The notes beneath the pieces are model-generated. The model worked only from the letters and a program-made list of their open reading frames with translations. It was not told the origin of the DNA and ran no database searches. Positions 1 to 8,070 of a DNA stretch of 64,000 bases are shown piece after piece (the stretch's first letter is position 1; each line of letters begins with the position of its first letter). This DNA comes from Cohaesibacter celericrescens (GTDB taxonomy: Bacteria; Pseudomonadota; Alphaproteobacteria; Rhizobiales; Cohaesibacteraceae): NCBI RefSeq assembly GCF_002866925.1, contig NZ_PKUQ01000055.1:361422-425421 (forward strand). Reading direction: 5' to 3'. A program made the translations under genes and the position numbers.

Positions 1-98
1 GGCGTATTCTCGTGGCTGAGGATTTTGAAATCAGGGCACGGCGCTTGTTGGTTGACGCTGGCCTTGAAGGCGAGGCGGAAGAACCAAAAGACAAGTGA
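1..98 (+). CDS. DUF2007 protein, C-terminal end only
   Basis: Reading frame 3 is open from the window edge to a TGA at 96-98 and ends in a segment with the pattern EDFEIRARRLLVDAGLEGE. This resembles the C-terminus of the small DUF2007 (putative signal-transducing) proteins of Rhizobiales. The start lies outside the window. It sits 25 bases upstream of the methyltransferase start at 124, a pairing I associate with rhizobial genomes, so the two are probably co-transcribed. The family assignment rests on about 31 residues plus context and is tentative. Confidence 0.55.
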   Translation, partial: RILVAEDFEIRARRLLVDAGLEGEAEEPKDK

Positions 99-123
99 TC
101 CCTTCCTATTTGGACTGACCGAT

Positions 124-957
124 ATGCCCCTTTCGCCGCATCCTTTGGCAACAAATGCCGAGACATTGACCCAAACACACCTGCCGCCCGCGCTTTCTTT
201 GAGTGAGGATGAGTTTCTGGGAGGCAAAATTTGCCTCTACCAGCCTCAAAAGGGCCATCACCGTTCTGGCACCGATGCTGTTTTGCTGGCTGCTTGCTCT
301 CCGGCCAAAGCTGGGCATCTGGTGGTGGATCTTGGTTCGGGGGTTGGTGCCGCGGGATTATGTGTTGCTGCGCGTGTCGGTGGCTTGAATTTGGTCGCGG
401 TAGAAATCGATAAAGACATCGCCGCTATTGCCGCGGCAAATATGAAGCGATGCGCGCACCATCTAGCTTCAGCAACTGTGCTCAACTGTGATGTGGCTTT
501 GCGCGGAGAACCGCGCAAACAAGCAGGGCTGACAGAGAATATGGCCGATCACGTCATTGCCAATCCACCCTATTATCGCCCTGAGAAATTTCAAACATCT
601 CCCAATGAAGCCCGAGCGACCGCCCATATGCTGACCCATGAGGGCATGGATCCATGGTTTCGCACCGCGGTTTCGGTTCTTAAAACCGGAGGCACATTCT
701 CGTTGGTCCAGCGTGCCGATGAATTGCCAGAATTACTGCGCCTGATGCAGGGACGCTTTGGTGGCATTACGGTGCAGCCATTTGCTGCAAAGGAAGGGGA
801 GGCTGCCCATCGGGTGGTGATCCAAGGCAAGAAGCAATCACGTGCACCGTTTCGCTTGCTGCCAACAATCGTGCTGCACGATCGCCTCAGCGGCAAACCG
901 AGTGCACGCAGTGAGGCCATCCATCGCCACGGAGCTGCCGTGGATTTGGGATTATAA
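124..957 (+). CDS. tRNA1(Val) N6-adenine methyltransferase-like protein (COG4123)
   Basis: Class I SAM-dependent methyltransferase of 277 residues. The SAM-binding glycine loop DLGSGVG lies near residues 69-75, the acidic strand end VEID near 93-96, and the amino-methyltransferase motif NPPY at 147-150, which is typical of enzymes that methylate an exocyclic amine of adenine. The order and length fit the COG4123/TrmN6 family that modifies A37 of tRNA-Val. The frame is open further upstream, to 25, but that stretch overlaps the preceding gene. The ATG at 124 begins the conserved part. The substrate is inferred from family membership only. Confidence 0.8.
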   Translation: MPLSPHPLATNAETLTQTHLPPALSLSEDEFLGGKICLYQPQKGHHRSGTDAVLLAACSPAKAGHLVVDLGSGVGAAGLCVAARVGGLNLVAVEIDKDIAAIAAANMKRCAHHLASATVLNCDVALRGEPRKQAGLTENMADHVIANPPYYRPEKFQTSPNEARATAHMLTHEGMDPWFRTAVSVLKTGGTFSLVQRADELPELLRLMQGRFGGITVQPFAAKEGEAAHRVVIQGKKQSRAPFRLLPTIVLHDRLSGKPSARSEAIHRHGAAVDLGL

Positions 958-1058
958 AACAAGATCCGTTGTAATGGTTTTTACCTATCGACCATGTTCG
1001 AAGTGCAACGGGTGTGGTATCAAAATCTTCTTTCGCTTCATTTGGAGGGCTCTACACC

Positions 1059-1445
1059 ATGAAACTGTCTCGGATATTCCTGTCTGTATCGACGTTTGGT
1101 GCGTTAACAATGGCGAGCCTGTCGGCGCATGCGCTCGATTGCAACAATGCGATGACCACCCGTGACATGGTTGAGTGTGCCCAGATGGACTATAATATTG
1201 CCGATGGCGACCTCAACTACGCCTATCAAGACCTGAGAGCTGGAGCCGACAAAACGGGCAAGCTGAAATTGCGCGATGCGCAGCGGGCGTGGATCAAGTT
1301 CCGCGATGCCGAATGCGATCGTCAGGCAGATGCCGTCCGTGGTGGCACGATGGCCCCATTGATTCAGATGTCCTGCCTCGCTGATCTTACCGCCAAGCGT
1401 GCAGCTGAATTGGGCATCAATCCAATGACAGGTGAGAGCAACTAG
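1059..1445 (+). CDS. Secreted lysozyme inhibitor LprI-like protein (DUF1311)
   Basis: Protein of 128 residues with a cleavable signal peptide (MKLSRIFLSVSTFGALTM... ending SAHA-LDC). The mature part has the paired cysteines (LDCNN, VECAQ, AECDRQ, MSCLAD) and the DLNYAYQDL / LRDAQRAWIKFRDAEC pattern of DUF1311, named for LprI of Mycobacterium, which inhibits lysozyme. It should be periplasmic with two disulfides. The ATG at 1059 is chosen because a GGAGGG ribosome site lies 9 bases upstream and the signal peptide begins there; the longer frame from 1014 would bury the signal. The family is widespread and lysozyme inhibition is not proven for most members. Confidence 0.8.
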   Translation: MKLSRIFLSVSTFGALTMASLSAHALDCNNAMTTRDMVECAQMDYNIADGDLNYAYQDLRAGADKTGKLKLRDAQRAWIKFRDAECDRQADAVRGGTMAPLIQMSCLADLTAKRAAELGINPMTGESN

Positions 1446-1456
1446 GGCCAGACGGG

Positions 1457-2656
1457 TTATCCCAGCTGTTCACGAATAATGCGTTCAAAAATTCCGGCTC
1501 CAATACCGATCAGAGAATCGGGAAAATCAAAATCCGGATTGTGAAGTTGTGGTTGGTCCAAACCGGACCCAAGCAAAAACAATGTCGCCGGACAATGTTG
1601 TCCAAACTGGCCGAAATCTTCTGAAAAACGCATCGGATCAGGCTGAGGAGCCCAAGCTATACCCTCGGCCTCCAAGGCTTTGGCCACCATCTCTGTTGTC
1701 ATTGTGTGGTTGGTGCAGGCGTCAAACACATCATCTTCATCCATGCGCATAGCCAATCCCTGCTGCGCGGCCTCGGCCTTTGCCAGATCCTGCACTGCGC
1801 CCAGTAACTCATTCATCGCCGCGTCAGTAACAGTGCGTAAAGTTGCCCACAGCTCTCCTGTTCCGGGAGATACTCCAAAACAGGGCTCCCCAACGCGTAT
1901 ATGTGTGATGGTTACCAGCTTGTAGGCCTCATCTAGTTCTTGCTCGGCATCTAGTCCATTGGACAGGGCGTTCAATCCATCCACCATCTTCATCAACGCC
2001 TCAACGGGTGACTTGCCATCCTGAGGCATCGAGGCGTGAGAGGTTTTACCTTCCATTTTAATGCGCACCCCGCGAGATGCGCAGCACATTGCATCGGCTT
2101 TCAGTTGAACAGTCCCGAGCGGAACGCCGGGCAGATTGTGGAGCGCAAAAGCATAATTTGGCATCAAAGGCGCGAAGGCAGGGTCGGCCAACACAGCCCT
2201 TGCTCCCTTGCCTGTCTCTTCTGCTGGTTGGAACAGTATAATCACGCGTCCCATGGCAGGCCTTTGTAAAGACAGGCGCATCGCCAAGCCCAACAAGATT
2301 GCCATATGACCGTCATGGCCACACAAATGCGCTTTGGTTTTGACCACTGACCGGTAAGCAAGAGTCGAAAGCTCCTCGATCGGCAATCCGTCCAGCTCAC
2401 AGCGAAACAAAAGCGTCGGGCCGTCTTTGCCAGACTCAAACACTGCCGCAATGCCTGTGCCGCCCAAGATGTCACCATTTTCTTCGGTCCACTTGCCCAA
2501 CCCTGTGACCAGTGCATCTGGCTGAAGGGCCTTCAGCCGTTCAGCCACGACATGCGCTGTGTTGTGTTCTTCGCCTGACAATTCAGGTTTGCGGTGCAAG
2601 GCATGACGAAAATCAATCAGATCAGACATTTGGGCATTGGTGAAATCTGTGGTCAT
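1457..2656 (-). CDS. M20D amidohydrolase (hippurate hydrolase-like)
   Basis: Zinc-dependent amidohydrolase of 399 residues in the M20D family, which removes acyl or amino-acid groups from amides such as hippurate, N-acyl amino acids or indole-acetyl conjugates. Metal-ligand motifs are visible: LCGHDGHMA, FQPAEETGKGA, and HNLPG followed by HASMPQDGKSP in the dimerisation domain. The C-terminal EDFGQFGQ segment is also typical. It is cytoplasmic (no signal peptide). It ends 11 bases from the convergent LprI-like gene. The substrate cannot be read from the sequence. Confidence 0.85.
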   Translation of the reverse strand: MTTDFTNAQMSDLIDFRHALHRKPELSGEEHNTAHVVAERLKALQPDALVTGLGKWTEENGDILGGTGIAAVFESGKDGPTLLFRCELDGLPIEELSTLAYRSVVKTKAHLCGHDGHMAILLGLAMRLSLQRPAMGRVIILFQPAEETGKGARAVLADPAFAPLMPNYAFALHNLPGVPLGTVQLKADAMCCASRGVRIKMEGKTSHASMPQDGKSPVEALMKMVDGLNALSNGLDAEQELDEAYKLVTITHIRVGEPCFGVSPGTGELWATLRTVTDAAMNELLGAVQDLAKAEAAQQGLAMRMDEDDVFDACTNHTMTTEMVAKALEAEGIAWAPQPDPMRFSEDFGQFGQHCPATLFLLGSGLDQPQLHNPDFDFPDSLIGIGAGIFERIIREQLG

Positions 2657-2977
2657 CGTTTCAAATTCTCTCGCTGATTTTCTTGCATTGCTGATGGGCT
2701 GGTCGCGGTGGGGGCAAAATTTAATATAGTCAGTCCTACATCATCGTTTGGTTCTCTCCAAGCCAAAGACTAAGAGTGAAAGAGCGGCAATTGGTTACGG
2801 GGTGAGAATGCGCCTACCAAAGCACAAGCAAACGGGCGCGAAACCCGGATCAGGTGGCTTGTTCATAATAATACGCATCCCTAGTCTGGAAATCATCATG
2901 CTTTCACCCTAGATACAACACTGAATTGCTTGAGTAAGAGCCGAGCGAATGTCACCGCAACATCAAGGATACCAATC
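2657..2977. other. Intergenic region, divergent promoters presumed
   Basis: This 321-base stretch separates the leftward M20 gene from the rightward S49 peptidase gene. It must hold both promoters, but I see no convincing -35/-10 pair, no strong hairpin and no coding frame beyond the possible TTG extension of the S49 gene to 2930. Confidence 0.4.
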
Positions 2978-3874
2978 GTGAGCATCAAAAAGACCATTAA
3001 GAAGATCGTGCCCGAAAAGTTTCTGCCTCAGGTCATGCTGGACGAAGCGGTTGTGATCCCGGTTATTCGCATGTCTGGGCCGATTGTGGCCGGTGGCGGT
3101 ATGCGTCCAACGCTCAATCTTGCGTCGGTGGCCACCCAATTGCATAAAGCATTCTCGATGAAAGACGCACCAGCGGTCGCTATTTCCGTGAACAGTCCCG
3201 GTGGCTCGCCTGTGCAAAGCCGGTTGATCTATCAGCGCATCCGTCAGTTGGCTGAAGAAAAGGAAAAAGAAGTCCTTGTCTTCTGTGAAGACGCGGCAGC
3301 CTCAGGCGGCTATATGATTGCCGTTGCTGGGGATGTGATCATAGCAGATCCAAGCTCTATCGTGGGGTCAGTTGGCGTGGTTTCTGGTGGTTTCGGCTTT
3401 GTCGAGGCGATTGAAAAGCTTGGCATTGAGCGCCGTGTCTATACCGCAGGCACGCAGAAAGCGATGCTAGACCCTTTCAAGCCAGAGAATGAAGAACACA
3501 TCGCTCATCTCGATGTGCTGCTGCAGGATCTATTTGAGACGTTCAAGGATTTGATCCGCAATCGTCGTGGTGACAAACTGACCGAGGATGAAGACAAGCT
3601 CTTCACCGGCGCATTTTGGACCGGCAAAAAGGCGCTCGAATATGGTCTGGTAGACGAGTTGGGCGATATGGGTACCTATGTCAAAAAACGCTTTGGCGAC
3701 ACTGCCAAAATGAAGCTGATTTCAGCACCGTCCGGTTTCTTTTCTCGCTTTAGGGGGGCAGGAATGACCCTTGGCGGAAGCGATCCGATTGATCGCATCG
3801 CTGCGGGTCTTTCTGCAGATGCTATCCTGACCAGCCTCGAAGAACGGGCTCTTTGGGCGCGTCTGGGGCTTTAA
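2978..3874 (+). CDS. S49 family serine peptidase (SppA/SohB-like)
   Basis: ClpP-fold peptidase of 298 residues. The nucleophile motif is DAAASGGYMIAVAGD, followed by SSIVGSVGVV. The probable general-base lysine lies in GTQKAMLDPFKPE, matching the Ser/Lys dyad of the SppA family. The C-terminal GAFWTGKKALEYGLVDELG motif is characteristic. Family members degrade signal peptides or membrane-protein fragments at the inner membrane. I chose GTG 2978 because AAGGA lies 8 bases upstream; a TTG at 2930 would add 16 unconvincing residues. The small membrane-protein gene at 4102 follows on the same strand. Confidence 0.85.
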   Translation: MSIKKTIKKIVPEKFLPQVMLDEAVVIPVIRMSGPIVAGGGMRPTLNLASVATQLHKAFSMKDAPAVAISVNSPGGSPVQSRLIYQRIRQLAEEKEKEVLVFCEDAAASGGYMIAVAGDVIIADPSSIVGSVGVVSGGFGFVEAIEKLGIERRVYTAGTQKAMLDPFKPENEEHIAHLDVLLQDLFETFKDLIRNRRGDKLTEDEDKLFTGAFWTGKKALEYGLVDELGDMGTYVKKRFGDTAKMKLISAPSGFFSRFRGAGMTLGGSDPIDRIAAGLSADAILTSLEERALWARLGL

Positions 3875-4101
3875 CAAAATGCTTCAAGCAAGTGGTGTTT
3901 CTGACGTAGCTGCTTCTAATGCTTGTGCCGGTCTAAGCTCTCTGGCCTGTTTTAGTGGGTCGGGGAGCCGTGATGCGACGGCTACCTTCTCATTGTAACG
4001 GGATAAAACCCATCGGGTTTTGAAGACCTGCAAAAGCTGTGCTAATAGGATTTGATCACCCTGCGCACTAAAGTCAGGGACCTTGCGCTGGGAGAAAAGT
4101 C

Positions 4102-4311
4102 GTGATTGCAAAATTGTTTGTTTTGGTTGCCGCATTGGGTGGTATTTGGTTGCTGGTCAAGATGCTTGGCAAAATTGGCCAGCAAAATAAAGAAATCCAA
4201 ATGCGCAGGCAAAAAGAAGCCCAGATTAAAGCGCAAAAGCATGCGGAGCGTGAGGCCGATATTATCGATCTGGAGCAAGACCCCGAAACCGGCGATTTCA
4301 AGGAAAAATAA
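4102..4311 (+). CDS. Small single-pass membrane protein, unknown function
   Basis: A 69-residue protein starting at GTG with a GGAGA ribosome site 8 bases upstream. Residues 1-23 form one hydrophobic helix. The rest is highly charged and probably coiled coil (KIGQQNKEIQMRRQKEAQIKAQKHAEREADI), ending in an acidic tail. Similar short proteins next to S49 peptidase genes occur in Rhizobiales as far as I recall, but no function is established. The gene may be in an operon with the peptidase, although 227 bases separate them. Confidence 0.65.
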   Translation: MIAKLFVLVAALGGIWLLVKMLGKIGQQNKEIQMRRQKEAQIKAQKHAEREADIIDLEQDPETGDFKEK

Positions 4312-4433
4312 GCAACCTTCTGTCTGGTCTATTTTGACCAATTGATTGCACCAGCCCCTGCCTATACTATCTCAGAGGTTCCTTCCTGTATGCCGACGCT
4401 TGCCAATAGCGATGCGGCGAAAGGTGCCTTTGC

Positions 4434-5372
4434 ATGACATTGCTTGATCAGATCTTACCCATATTGTTTATCATTTTGGCTGGTGTGGCCCTAAGGCTGT
4501 TCAACATCTTGTCTGCCTCGATCATCGAAGGGCTGACGCGCCTAATTGTTACTGTTGTTTTGCCAAGTGTGCTTTTCACAGTCTTCCTCGATATGGATAT
4601 GAAGCTGGAATATGTGGCGCCGTTCCTTTTGGTCGCGGCAATCTGTGGCGGACTCTACGGGCTTGGACGCGTCTTGGGGCCCATCGTCGCGCCAAACCAT
4701 CCCTTTTTTCCCTTTCTATTCACCGGCTTTGAATATGGCATGCTCGGTGTAAGCTTGTTTGGTGGCGCCTATGGCCTGGAAGCAGTGGGATATATCGCAG
4801 TTGTTGATCTGGCTCATGAATTGTTTATTTGGTTCATCTTTGCCCCGCTTTTGATGATCCGGCGGGATGGCAAAAGCGAGCCCACAGCCATTCTAAAGAT
4901 GTTTGCCACATCACCCGTGGTTTTAGGGCTGGTTGGCGGGCTCGCCTGCAACGCACTTGGCTTGAGCGTTGTCATCAAAACGGCTCCTGTGCTTTCCAGT
5001 GTTTATGCAACATTGACGTTTTTTACTGCTATGGCTGTGCCGCTGATTCTGTTGGTTGTGGGGTTTGGTATTCGCATCAGACGGCAAGGGCTAGCCGATG
5101 TTGGTCTCTTGATCGCGTTGCGCTATGGCTTGGTTGTGCCCTTGGCCTTGTTGCTCAATCGTTATGTGCTCGATGGTATATTCCATTTGGATCGGCCAAT
5201 CCAGATGGCTTTCTTCACACTGTTGATTCTGCCACCGCCCTTCATCATTCCTCTGTTCATGCAAAACGCATCCGAGAATGAAAGGGCCTATGTCACCAAC
5301 GCTCTTGCGGTCTCGACAGTCATCAGTCTAATCATTTTTTCGATTTATTTGTCATTCTACCCCAGCCTATAG
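4434..5372 (+). CDS. AEC family transporter (auxin efflux carrier-like)
   Basis: Integral membrane protein of 312 residues with about ten hydrophobic segments and the two-fold pseudo-symmetry of the auxin efflux carrier (BART) superfamily. The N-terminus LDQILPILFIILAGVALRL and the C-terminal helices LPPPFIIPLFMQNASENERAYVTNAL match the family. Bacterial members export or exchange small carboxylates such as malonate or malate. The substrate is not deducible here. The gene stands alone, convergent with the ClpP paralogue. Confidence 0.85.
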   Translation: MTLLDQILPILFIILAGVALRLFNILSASIIEGLTRLIVTVVLPSVLFTVFLDMDMKLEYVAPFLLVAAICGGLYGLGRVLGPIVAPNHPFFPFLFTGFEYGMLGVSLFGGAYGLEAVGYIAVVDLAHELFIWFIFAPLLMIRRDGKSEPTAILKMFATSPVVLGLVGGLACNALGLSVVIKTAPVLSSVYATLTFFTAMAVPLILLVVGFGIRIRRQGLADVGLLIALRYGLVVPLALLLNRYVLDGIFHLDRPIQMAFFTLLILPPPFIIPLFMQNASENERAYVTNALAVSTVISLIIFSIYLSFYPSL

Positions 5373-5389
5373 GCGCGGCTAAAACGCAA

Positions 5390-5416
5390 ACTGGCGGAAC
5401 CCAAAGCCCCGCCAGT
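5390..5416. terminator. Hairpin between convergent genes
   Basis: An 8-bp perfect stem (ACTGGCGG with CCGCCAGT) lies between the ends of the AEC gene and the leftward ClpP-like gene. There is no T-run on either side, so its role as a bidirectional terminator is inferred only from position. Confidence 0.4.
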
Positions 5417-5478
5417 AAAGTCGAATGTCAAAAAACTCGCATGGCCCATTAGCGATAAAACAGGCTTTGCGTGCAGCC

Positions 5479-6060
5479 TTAGTCAATTTGGTTGTGCGAG
5501 GTAATAATCCGCTCAACCAAACCATAATCCTTGGCTTCTTGCGCTGACAGCCAATAATCACGATCCGTATCTTCAGCAATGCGGTCGATCGATTGGCCGG
5601 TTGCTTCGGAGAACAACTTATTAAGGCGCTCATTCATTTTGACGATTTCACGCGCCTGAATCTCGATATCTGAGGCCATGCCACGTGCTCCACCGGATGG
5701 TTGGTGCAACAAAAAGCGTGTATTTGGCAGGCACAAACGCCGTTCTTTCGGCACAGAGACATAAATAAGAGCACCGGCAGATGCCACCCACCCTGTGCCA
5801 ATAACCCAAACTTTTGGTTTGATGAATTTGATCATGTCATGCATGGAATCGCCAGATTCGACATGCCCACCGGGGGAATTGATAAAGACGCGAATATCTT
5901 CGTCATTGGTCGCGGCAAGAGCGATAAGTTGAGCACACACTTTTTGCGCCAACTCTTGTGTTATTTCGCCATAGATGAAAATCGATCTGGATTTGAAAAG
6001 GGCCTCAGCGGCATCCTTGCCCATACCGTCTTCATTCTTCTTTTTTTCGTCATCGCTCAT
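5479..6060 (-). CDS. ClpP-like protease subunit (paralogue)
   Basis: ATP-dependent Clp protease proteolytic subunit homologue of 193 residues. The catalytic triad appears intact: Ser near 94 (VASAGAL), His near 119 (LLHQPSGG) and Asp near 164 (EDTDRD). The usual GQAASMG around the serine is replaced by GWVASAG, and the N-terminus carries a charged extension (MSDDEKKKNEDGMGKD). No clpX, tig or lon is adjacent, so this is the stand-alone second ClpP found in many alphaproteobacteria rather than the clpP-clpX copy. It probably forms or joins a Clp barrel; its partner ATPase is unknown. Confidence 0.85.
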   Translation of the reverse strand: MSDDEKKKNEDGMGKDAAEALFKSRSIFIYGEITQELAQKVCAQLIALAATNDEDIRVFINSPGGHVESGDSMHDMIKFIKPKVWVIGTGWVASAGALIYVSVPKERRLCLPNTRFLLHQPSGGARGMASDIEIQAREIVKMNERLNKLFSEATGQSIDRIAEDTDRDYWLSAQEAKDYGLVERIITSHNQID

Positions 6061-6294
6061 GCGTGAACTCCAAAATAGTAATTCGTCCGACTCTCACATA
6101 GGTATTCGTTGTCCATATGACAGGGTGCGGGGCTAACAATTGTTAAACAAGCGCTATCCGCGGCCAAAAAATCTCAACAAGGCTTTATTGTTCTTGATAT
6201 GTTCTAAATACTCATGCATTGGTTAATAGAACAAACAGGTAACAGAAGCGCACAAGCGCTGCAACCGGTATGGTTCTGGATATTGGAGACAGGC

Positions 6295-7464
6295 ATGGCG
6301 GGCAAACGGACAATAGGATTAGAAAAGACAGAACGAGATGCCGATCCTTTTGTGGGGGGGCAGGTCGATCCTGACCGGCATAGACCTGTGGTCGACGGCA
6401 AGCGGATCAAAGGGCGTGGAACCCGAAGCAATCAAACTGGCCGTTTTGAGCCTTACCAAAAAGAACCCGTCGATGACGGGTGGGGCGGTGCGTGGGACGA
6501 CGACGATCTACCACCTTTTCGCACAGAGGTGCAGGAGGAAAAGTCACGCACTATCATCACGCGCAACGATTCACCCGATATTCCTTTTGATCGGTCGATC
6601 AATCCCTATCGAGGCTGTGAGCATGGCTGTGTTTATTGTTTTGCGCGGCCAAGTCATGCTTATATGGGGCTTTCCGCTGGGCTTGATTTTGAAACAAAAT
6701 TATTTGCGAAGCCCGACGCCGCAACGCAATTGTCTCAGGAATTAGCGGCGCGCGGCTATAAACCAAGGCCTATTGCCATTGGCACCAACACCGATCCTTA
6801 TCAACCCATTGAGCGCCGCTACCGGTTGATGCCTGATATTCTGGATGTATTGATTGAAACCGGCCATCCTGTGGCCATCGTTACCAAATCAAGTCTGATA
6901 CTGCGGGATATTGACCGTCTCAAGGTGCTCAACGAGCGCAATCTGGTCAAAGTCGCCCTGTCGGTTACCTCTCTAGATAACAAACTGTCTCGTGCTCTTG
7001 AACCACGCGCAGCAAGCCCCAAAAGACGGTTGGAAACGATTGAAAAACTGGCAGAGGCGGGCATTCCAACGTCGGTTTTGGTGGCACCGATCATTCCTGC
7101 CCTCAATGATGATGAATTGGAAGCGATCCTGAGCGCCGCTTATGATGCTGGTGCGCGGGAGGCGGGAACAATTTTGCTGCGTCTTCCTAATGAAGTTAGC
7201 CCATTGTTTCAGGATTGGCTGCTGCAGCATTATCCGGATCGATATCGCCATGTGATGAGCATTCTGCGTTCGATGCGTGGCGGCAAAGATTATGACAGCC
7301 GCACGGGGCATCGCATGCGCGGGTCTGGTCCTCATGCCGACATTCTGAGTAAACGCATGGATGTCGCATGCCGCAAACTTGGATTTGCTACCCGACGCAC
7401 GCGTCTTTCCCTGAAGTATTTCAATCCGCCAGCAAGAAATGATGCGCAACTGACACTGTTTTAG
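6295..7464 (+). CDS. PA0069 family radical SAM protein
   Basis: Radical SAM enzyme of 389 residues. The 4Fe-4S cluster motif is RGCEHGCVYC (Cys 108, 112 and 115), followed by FARPSHAYMGLSAGLDFETKLFAK, the signature of the PA0069/COG1533 (SplB-related) group. The N-terminus KGRGTRSNQTGRFEP is also typical of the group. The reaction is not known; similarity to spore photoproduct lyase suggests nucleic acid chemistry, but that is inference. ATG 6295 has GGAG 6 bases upstream; the frame extends to 6214 without a ribosome site. It is divergent from the ClpP paralogue. Confidence 0.85.
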   Translation: MAGKRTIGLEKTERDADPFVGGQVDPDRHRPVVDGKRIKGRGTRSNQTGRFEPYQKEPVDDGWGGAWDDDDLPPFRTEVQEEKSRTIITRNDSPDIPFDRSINPYRGCEHGCVYCFARPSHAYMGLSAGLDFETKLFAKPDAATQLSQELAARGYKPRPIAIGTNTDPYQPIERRYRLMPDILDVLIETGHPVAIVTKSSLILRDIDRLKVLNERNLVKVALSVTSLDNKLSRALEPRAASPKRRLETIEKLAEAGIPTSVLVAPIIPALNDDELEAILSAAYDAGAREAGTILLRLPNEVSPLFQDWLLQHYPDRYRHVMSILRSMRGGKDYDSRTGHRMRGSGPHADILSKRMDVACRKLGFATRRTRLSLKYFNPPARNDAQLTLF

Positions 7465-7582
7465 TGGGTTTGGCGTGTTTGATGCCAAATATATCTAGAT
7501 GAAAGGCCCAGTCATTCGGTCTCTTTGGGAAAAAGTCTGAATGACTGTTGCAGAATCAATTGGTCAAGATCATATAAAACTC

Positions 7583-7802
7583 TGTCGCATCGCACAGCGA
7601 CAACTAATGCCATTCTATCTAGCTGTAAATGCAAGACAGAATGGCAGCCACATTCCGCTCACCGCCGAGCGTTGAGTGTAACAAACAGGACCTTGCCGCA
7701 TCGGTCCTGCTGCATGACGAAGATAGCCTTATATTCGTCATGCCTATACTGCCCTGTACCGTCGGTCTTTATAGACTGGACGGGCAGGGCAGTTCGTTTT
7801 TT
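7583..7802 (+). ncRNA. Candidate structured RNA: series of hairpins ending in terminator
   Basis: The 606 bases between the radical SAM and EAL genes have no plausible coding frame but contain consecutive perfect stems: TGTCGC/GCGACA (7583-7602), TGCCATTCT/AGAATGGCA (7608-7646), CGCTC/GAGCG (7656-7671), AGGACC/GGTCCT (7687-7708), CATGACGAA/TTCGTCATG (7713-7742) and the terminator stem from 7748. A promoter-like TTGCAG (7548) and ATATAA (7572), spaced 18, could start an RNA near 7583. A further 9-bp stem lies upstream (7509-7547). It could instead be a long 3' UTR of the radical SAM gene. No known family is recognised. Confidence 0.45.
7748..7802 (+). terminator. Intrinsic terminator
   Basis: A 9-bp stem (ACTGCCCTG/CAGGGCAGT), extended inward by a further imperfect stem, is followed by TCGTTTTTT on the plus strand. 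It ends either the candidate RNA at 7583 or a long 3' UTR of the radical SAM transcript. Confidence 0.65.
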
Positions 7803-8070
7803 GGCAACTTTCCAAAGCCTTGGCGTAAATAGCCCACATCCACTTGCGCAGGCTCTTCCCACCATCCCCACGGCATACTACATTAACACAAGGTTAACGT
7901 CTTGATTCGTCGATCAGCTTGATGATTGTGAACCAAACGGACAAAGCCAACTGTGGCGGATAATACCGCAGATTAGCTCAGACCGCTGCAGCCAAATGTC
8001 TTAATTGGCCGCTGGAGCGTGCGACAAAACAAACAGGTATGCCATTGCATGCCACATTGGAGTTCAAAAC

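Noticed and set aside
3884..4135. Minus-strand frame between the S49 gene and the small membrane-protein gene
   Set aside because: Low-quality translation, no ribosome site, and it overlaps the better-supported gene at 4102.
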